DNA of 56,482 nucleotides, taken from NCBI GenBank assembly GCA_016191015.1, contig JACPPM010000184.1, forward strand, positions 1 to 56,482. The letters are read 5' to 3'. This DNA comes from Acidobacteriota bacterium (GTDB taxonomy: Bacteria; Acidobacteriota; CAIWXX01). A program made the translations under genes and the position numbers. Below, one piece after another: positions 52,319 to 56,482 of this stretch. The notes under the pieces are model-generated. The model had not been told where the DNA came from. It did no database searches and saw nothing but the letters and a program-made list of their open reading frames with translations. Position 1 is the stretch's first letter, and each line of letters begins with the position of its first letter.

Positions 52319-52951
52319 ATGAGCACAGCATCGGCCATTCGAGTCGTCATCGTTGATGATCACCCTGTCGTGCGACGCGGGCTCAGGGCCGTGCTGGGCG
52401 GACAGGCGGACGTGGCCGTTGTGGCCGAAGCGGGCAATGCGGCCGAGGCGGCCACGGTTCTCGCAAGGACGAGACCTGACGTGGTCCTCCTCGATCTGCG
52501 CCTTCCCGACGCCTCTGGGACCGAAGCGATAGCGATGGTCATGGCGGTACAGCCCGGTGCCCGCATTCTCGTCGTGTCGAGCTACAGCCGCCCCGGGGAT
52601 GTTCGCTCGGCTCTCGAAGCAGGCGCCTTGGGTTACACGGTCAAGGATGCTGCGGATGAGGACGTCGTCGGAGCCGTGCGGATGGTAGCCCGGGGAAGCG
52701 CCTTTGTCTCGCCTTCGGCAGCCGACGGATTGGCTCGAGAGCAGTACATCGAGAGATTCACTCCGCGCGAACAGGAGATCGTGGAGCTCATGGCCGAGGG
52801 CTGCACCAACGACCAGATCGCCGCCGTGCTCGGCCTGACCATCGGCACCACCAAGAACTACGTCCATGCCATCCTGTTGAAGCTCTGCGTGAATGACCGC
52901 ACCGCCGCCGTGGCCGCCGCTACACGCCTCGGGGTCCTGAAACCCCGTTAG
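52319..52951 (+). CDS. NarL/FixJ-family response regulator, copy 1
   Basis: 210 residues. Receiver domain with VVIVDDHPVVRRGL, phosphoacceptor Asp59 in VVLLDLRLPDASG, VVSSYSR and VKDA; LuxR-type HTH with FTPREQEIVELMAEGCTNDQIA and GTTKNYVHAILLKL. Partner of the propeller kinase encoded just upstream. About 17 residues differ from the second copy at 55754-56386, mostly in the receiver domain, while the recognition helix is identical, so both should bind the same DNA sites. Confidence 0.93.
   Translation: MSTASAIRVVIVDDHPVVRRGLRAVLGGQADVAVVAEAGNAAEAATVLARTRPDVVLLDLRLPDASGTEAIAMVMAVQPGARILVVSSYSRPGDVRSALEAGALGYTVKDAADEDVVGAVRMVARGSAFVSPSAADGLAREQYIERFTPREQEIVELMAEGCTNDQIAAVLGLTIGTTKNYVHAILLKLCVNDRTAAVAAATRLGVLKPR
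52930..52947 (+). terminator. Hairpin at the end of response regulator copy 1
   Basis: CGGGGT-CCTGAA-ACCCCG is a perfect 6-bp stem with a 6-base loop covering the last codons, followed by TTAGCG. A second hairpin (GGGGCT/GGCCCC, 52974-52992) follows. No U-run, so intrinsic termination is not assured. Conserved at 56365-56382. Confidence 0.4.
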
Positions 52952-53485
52952 CGATCGTCAACGAAAGAGGAGCGGGGCTCAACTCCGGCCCCCTAGCCGA
53001 CCGCTTTCCCAAATCGGAGCCGCCTTGATCGTTCGACTCGCGAATTCGCCCAATACGTATCTGGAGATACTTGTCGCACGATCGTCCCGCTCCGATATTG
53101 GTGGATGAGCGCCCGCGACGCCCACATGCCCACCCGGTAGAGGTTTCGACCTGCGCGCTTTCGTTTCTCACGGCCATGAAGGAGATGTTGGAATGGACGA
53201 CAGATGCACGAAACCATTCCGCCTCAGTAGGCTCGGCGTTATGGCGCCGGCTGTCGGCAGGCCCCCGTTACCTACTCCGACTTTGGCTGCTGCTTAAGGA
53301 GGTGTGCATCGGAGAGACAGATATCACCATCAACACGGCAGCGCTTCGGCGCTCAGCAAGCGTGACCCATTACGTTGTGCTCAACATCATGGCCCATTCC
53401 TGGTGAGCGCCGAAGGCACCGTCCGTTGGTCAACGAACACGCTAGAGCGTGAATGGAAACTTCGTCAATTCAAAGGAGGGGAATC
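52952..53485. other. Intergenic stretch, partly duplicated
   Basis: 52952-53047 is identical to 56387-56482, the end of the window. Beyond it, GTATC-TGGA-GATAC (53057-53070) is a small dyad. The 111-codon ORF at 53071-53406 has no recognisable pattern and I do not call it a gene. Confidence 0.55.
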
Positions 53486-54478
53486 ATGAAACCCGTCAGA
53501 CTGGTCTCGTTGATCCTGGGCGCCCTGGCCCTGGTCGGAATGCTCGTAATGGTTGCGGGCAAACCCGTGGTTGCATCTTCGCATCGCGGCCCGGTCCATC
53601 TACGTCCGAACGCCTCACCTCAACAGGTGGAGCGCTGGATCGGCTGGATGCGAGCCGATGGCATGACCGAGGATGAGATCGGACATGCCGTTACTGCTTA
53701 TCTCGACCATCAAGTGATGTTGAACGGTTACGGCTCGATCCCGGTAGTAAGGGGCGACAATTCACTCAAGACACTCTGGGAAGGCCACACTCAGAAGGAC
53801 GCCGACCTGTACATCGGCGAAGAGGTTTTCTCATCGATTATGGGCCAGATGAAACCGGGTTCGATGGATATCGCCGCAGGTGAGACTGAGCTCATATTCG
53901 TCACTTCCCATCTGGGCTACAACGATGGCAACGCAAACTGGGCAGAGGTCGGTGTGCAACGTAGTACGGGGTATATCAATGGTGGCAAGCCTTGGGAGTA
54001 CGATGTGTTTACCTATCTTGGCGGCTCCATGACATATTCGGACGGCACTTCCGGCGTCAAGCAGATCAAGGCTATTTCTGCCACTGAAGCAACTGCATAT
54101 TATCCTTACGTTATCAATATTACGACGTCGATGATCAACGGCAAATACATCGGTTACATGGGCTGGGGTGGGAAGATTGTCGCAAACATCCGCTCGTACC
54201 GGCGGACTTGTAATCCGGATGTAAAGATGGAAACTTTCACTGTTACGGGCGGTTACTCTACCCCCACGAGCACGCCAAGTATCTACGGGCAGATGTTTTT
54301 GAGGCGCTCCGATTTGATCCAGTGTAAGTCTTGGGGTACGAGTTACGGCGCTGAGACAGGCTATTCGAAGTTCTATTGTCCTCCGGCCTATGAGTCGTTC
54401 CATACCGGGAATTATCGATATACAGTGGAATTTTGGCTAAAAAGGGAGTATGTCGGCGGCGGCGGGTCGTGTTACTAG
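53486..54478 (+). CDS. Secreted protein of unknown function
   Basis: 330 residues with a clear signal peptide (LVSLILGALALVGMLVMVAG). The mature chain is tyrosine-, glycine- and serine-rich, predicted beta-sheet, with TYLGGSMTYSDGTSG, YIGYMGWGGKIVANIRSY and four or five late cysteines (RTC, QC, YCPP, GGGGSCY), suggesting a disulfide-stabilised extracellular fold. The start has CAAAGGAGGGGAATC upstream, a strong ribosome site. The base composition is visibly richer in A and T than its neighbours, which may indicate acquisition. No family recognised; its position after the two-component pair makes it a candidate target. Confidence 0.75.
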   Translation: MKPVRLVSLILGALALVGMLVMVAGKPVVASSHRGPVHLRPNASPQQVERWIGWMRADGMTEDEIGHAVTAYLDHQVMLNGYGSIPVVRGDNSLKTLWEGHTQKDADLYIGEEVFSSIMGQMKPGSMDIAAGETELIFVTSHLGYNDGNANWAEVGVQRSTGYINGGKPWEYDVFTYLGGSMTYSDGTSGVKQIKAISATEATAYYPYVINITTSMINGKYIGYMGWGGKIVANIRSYRRTCNPDVKMETFTVTGGYSTPTSTPSIYGQMFLRRSDLIQCKSWGTSYGAETGYSKFYCPPAYESFHTGNYRYTVEFWLKREYVGGGGSCY

Positions 54479-54598
54479 GGAAACGCTAGTCCTTCGCTGA
54501 TTGCCTGGGCGCCGTCGCTGGCAGGCCACGCAGGCGAGTGAGCGTCGGCGCCCATCTATCGGGCGACCATGTCGGTCAATCGACCGAAATCAACCGTA

Positions 54599-54775
54599 CT
54601 ACCCCGAGGAGTCAGCCGCCTTGTAGATTCGCCCGTCCTTTATCACTAAGCGCACATCGCGCATGAGCGTGATGTCACTCGTCGGATCGCCCGGGACGGC
54701 GATGAGGTCGGTGAGCAGGCCGGCGCGGATCTGCCCGATCTTGTCGGACCATCGCAGGACTTTCGCAGCCCATAA
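54599..54775 (-). pseudogene. C-terminal fragment of an amidohydrolase
   Basis: [20 protein letters not shown] then [29 protein letters not shown] is the closing segment of imidazolonepropionase-like metal-dependent amidohydrolases (usually G-x-I-x-x-GKxADLIAVxGDPLxDI). Nothing upstream of it matches, so the catalytic barrel is lost. Confidence 0.75.
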
Positions 54776-54947
54776 GAAGCCGTGTACGAAAAAACCCGCT
54801 AACGAAAATATCTCGGAGTTTTCCACAGGTCGTTTCCCCCCCGGACCCCCCGCTTCCTCCTCCTTCGATAATCCCGGAAAAATCTCCGGCTTTGTACATA
54901 CCGTCCAGTTTTCGTTGCTGTGCTAACGGGATCTGGTGTTGCCCGAG

Positions 54948-55310
54948 TCACAGACTGAGCGCACACCAGCCTGCAGCCAGCGGCGCGGCGAGAAAGCAGA
55001 TGCCGGTGAGCCGGAACCCGACCCACGTCGGCAGCGGATAGGACCACGCGCCCGTCTGTTCTCCCGCGCGATACACGAACGTGTCCATGACTGACGCCCG
55101 GGAAGGGAAATCTGCACCGCGATTGTGAGCACGGTCACCCAGATATCGATGTGTGCGAAGAACGCGGCGCGTACCGCCCGATCGGTGAATTCCCGCCCGG
55201 CGATATCCGCCTGCTGGAAGGAGACCAGCGTCGCCGTGACTGTGTGCAGCGCCATGAACGCGCGAATGCCCAACAGATACGGCGAGCTGATGGCGTGGTT
55301 GAGGATCATC
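54948..55310 (-). pseudogene. Second decayed copy of the ATP/ADP antiporter-like gene
   Basis: HAISSPYLLGIRAFMALHTV, QQADIAGREFTDRAVRAAFF and SVMDTFVYRAGEQTGAWSYP match the pseudogene at 37510-38492 closely, but the part between VLTIAVQI and SVMDTF (about 230 bases in the other copy) is deleted and the frame is shifted. Both ends are cut. Confidence 0.8.
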
Positions 55311-55476
55311 CCGCAGTGGGCTGAGGACTCGCCGGTCTGCCCAGCTCGACGCGAGGAGCTTGCCTGGCGCAACGGGCCGATCGAGAGCATTCACTCCGGG
55401 TGAGCGCAGAGGTACGTGGTCACGCACATGCGGATCACGCCATCAGAAGAGCGAGAGATCATGCGGATTGGGACTC

Positions 55477-55739
55477 GAAGTCCTCGCCTTCAACGCTGAG
55501 CGGATCGCATGCGGAATCCGCATGCCGGATACGCATATCGTATGGCGTTGCGCGACCTGCATGAAGCAGGTGCTTCTAACCTCGTCCCGGCGTGTCGAGA
55601 TCCAGGGGCTCCGGATTGGCACGAGATGAGCACAGGATCCTGGTTAGCGATGGGTCACAGACTCGATCTCAACCCCTCGCGAGAGATCGCGGTCTGGTCC
55701 GGCTCGTCGCCTTGCGAATGCCAGCAAAGGGGGATCACC
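55477..55739. repeat. Duplicated leader region, copy 2
   Basis: Homologous to 49005-49275. Here it precedes the second response regulator with no kinase between, so the kinase has been lost from this copy or was never included. Confidence 0.75.
55509..55543. promoter_or_regulatory. Tandem dyad operators, second leader
   Basis: ATGCG-GAATC-CGCAT (55509-55523), spacer GCCGG, then ATACG-CATAT-CGTAT (55529-55543). Same layout as 49044-49078; in the first dyad A-to-G on one arm is matched by T-to-C on the other, so symmetry is retained. Confidence 0.65.
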
Positions 55740-55757
55740 ATGGGGGAAGTGAAATGA
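55740..55757 (+). other. Five-codon minigene overlapping the second response regulator start
   Basis: ATG GGG GAA GTG AAA TGA, with AAAGGGGGATCACC before it; the final AATGA overlaps the ATG of the response regulator. It resembles the 3' end of the kinase (ATGGGAGAAATGAG) joined to the leader, and could act as a coupled leader peptide or be a deletion scar. Confidence 0.4.
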
Positions 55758-56386
55758 GCACAGCATCCGCCATCCGAGTCGTCATCGTCGATGATCACCC
55801 TGTCGTGGGACGTGGGCTGGGGGCCATGCTGGGCGGGCAGCCGGACGTGGCCGTTGTGGCCGAAGCGGGCAATGCGGCCGAGGCGGCGACGGTGATCGCA
55901 AGGACGAGACGTGACGTGGTCCTCCTCGATCTGCGCCTCCCCGACGCCTCCGGGACCGAAGCGATAGCGAAGGTCGTGGCGGTACAGCCCGGTGCCCGCA
56001 TTCTCGTCGTGTCGAGCTACAGCCGCCCCGGCGATGTTCGATCGGCTCTCGAAGTAGGCGCCTTGGGTTACGCGGTCAAGGATGCGGTGGACGAGGACGT
56101 CGTCGGAGCCGTGCGGACAGTAGCCCGGGGAAGCGCCTTTGTCTCGCCTTCGGCAGCCGACGGATTGGCTCGAGAGCAGTACATCGAGGGATTCACTCCG
56201 CGCGAGCAGGAGATCATGGAGATCATGGCCGAGGGCTGCACCAACGACCAGATCGCCGCCCTGCTCGGCCTGACCATCGGGACCACCAAGAACTACGTGC
56301 ACGCCATCCTGCTGAAGCTCTGCGTGAATGACCGCACAGCCGCCGTGGCCGCCGCCACACGCATCGGGGTCCTGAAACCCCGTTAG
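55754..56386 (+). CDS. NarL/FixJ-family response regulator, copy 2
   Basis: 210 residues, a recent paralogue of the regulator at 52319-52951 with the same Asp59 site (VVLLDLRLPDASG) and the same DNA-recognition helix. Differences include R19G, R23G, A30P and P53R in the receiver. There is no adjacent kinase. The sequence after the stop is identical to that after copy 1 for the 96 bases that remain in the window, so the duplication is recent or homogenised. It may respond to the same kinase or act as an unphosphorylated competitor. Confidence 0.92.
   Translation: MSTASAIRVVIVDDHPVVGRGLGAMLGGQPDVAVVAEAGNAAEAATVIARTRRDVVLLDLRLPDASGTEAIAKVVAVQPGARILVVSSYSRPGDVRSALEVGALGYAVKDAVDEDVVGAVRTVARGSAFVSPSAADGLAREQYIEGFTPREQEIMEIMAEGCTNDQIAALLGLTIGTTKNYVHAILLKLCVNDRTAAVAAATRIGVLKPR
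56365..56382 (+). terminator. Hairpin at the end of response regulator copy 2
   Basis: Same CGGGGT-CCTGAA-ACCCCG stem-loop as at 52930-52947, without a U-run. Confidence 0.4.
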
Positions 56387-56482
56387 CGATCGTCAACGAA
56401 AGAGGAGCGGGGCTCAACTCCGGCCCCCTAGCCGACCGCTTTCCCAAATCGGAGCCGCCTTGATCGTTCGACTCGCGAATTC

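Noticed and set aside
52974-52992. GGGGCT/GGCCCC hairpin as an intrinsic terminator
   Set aside because: Stem is plausible but there is no U-run, so I mention it only in the note to the neighbouring hairpin.
53071-53406. 111-codon ORF after the response regulator
   Set aside because: No recognisable motif, no ribosome site, and it starts in duplicated non-coding flank.
1-56482. tRNA, rRNA, CRISPR array or prophage module
   Set aside because: Read-through by eye found no cloverleaf, no regularly spaced repeat-spacer series and no phage structural genes; a covariance-model scan was not possible here.

Overview
The window is GC-rich bacterial DNA, apparently chromosomal, with densely packed genes on both strands. 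No rRNA, tRNA or CRISPR was recognised. The gene mix fits a Gram-negative soil or sediment bacterium of a deep-branching phylum such as Acidobacteriota or a relative: a two-component regulator propeller/Y_Y_Y histidine kinase, an ECF sigma unit with a Spy-like protein, LolA-like proteins, HEAT-repeat proteins, a CHAD protein and many secreted proteins of unknown function. The phylum is inference; there is no marker gene to settle it.

Layout. 1-8.2 kb: a Rieske ferredoxin, then a leftward block with a split three-gene acyl-CoA (methylcrotonyl/propionyl type) carboxylase, a BP74-like secreted protein and queE, then an MBL-fold hydrolase and a HEAT protein. 8.3-13 kb: a duplicated-domain secreted protein, a CHAD protein, and a sugar cassette of two SDR epimerases plus a GT2 glycosyltransferase, then a Fur-family regulator. 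13.5-28.3 kb: secreted unknowns, a LolA-like protein with a LolD-type ATPase lacking its permease, a GH113-like hydrolase, an 1885-residue secreted protein with HEWMH, a VapBC pair, a sigma/anti-sigma/Spy operon and a polytopic membrane protein. 28.6-33.2 kb: an arsenic operon (arsR, acr3, a YlbF-like gene, an ArsP-like permease, a CGPxSSCCG small protein, an FmdB-like zinc ribbon broken by an amber codon, arsC). Three consecutive accessory proteins carry the same CCG vicinal-cysteine motif, which is the best candidate here for an undescribed module.

33.2-49 kb is a decaying mobile-element zone. It holds two REP-associated transposase remnants, a frameshifted ATP/ADP-antiporter-like gene, an IS91-type transposase fragment, a full IS91-type transposase split by a 2.7-kb serine-recombinase element, a truncated CpxR-like regulator, and scraps of a histidine kinase, a Ser/Thr kinase and an alcohol dehydrogenase. 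Intact genes sit among these: a HEAT-TonB fusion, a membrane-domain/FAD-oxidoreductase fusion with a TetR regulator and two clear operators, and a DUF1571/LolA-like protein.

49-56.5 kb: a propeller sensor kinase and a NarL-type regulator, then a second copy of the regulator with the same leader but with the kinase removed. Both leaders carry two tandem dyads (ATACG-N5-CGTAT type). In one arm pair a substitution on one side is matched on the other, as expected of a dimer-binding operator.

Two repeat systems run through the first half: three copies of a roughly 90-bp intergenic element, and at least seven short degenerate tandem repeats whose unit is always 7 bp but whose sequence differs at each site.
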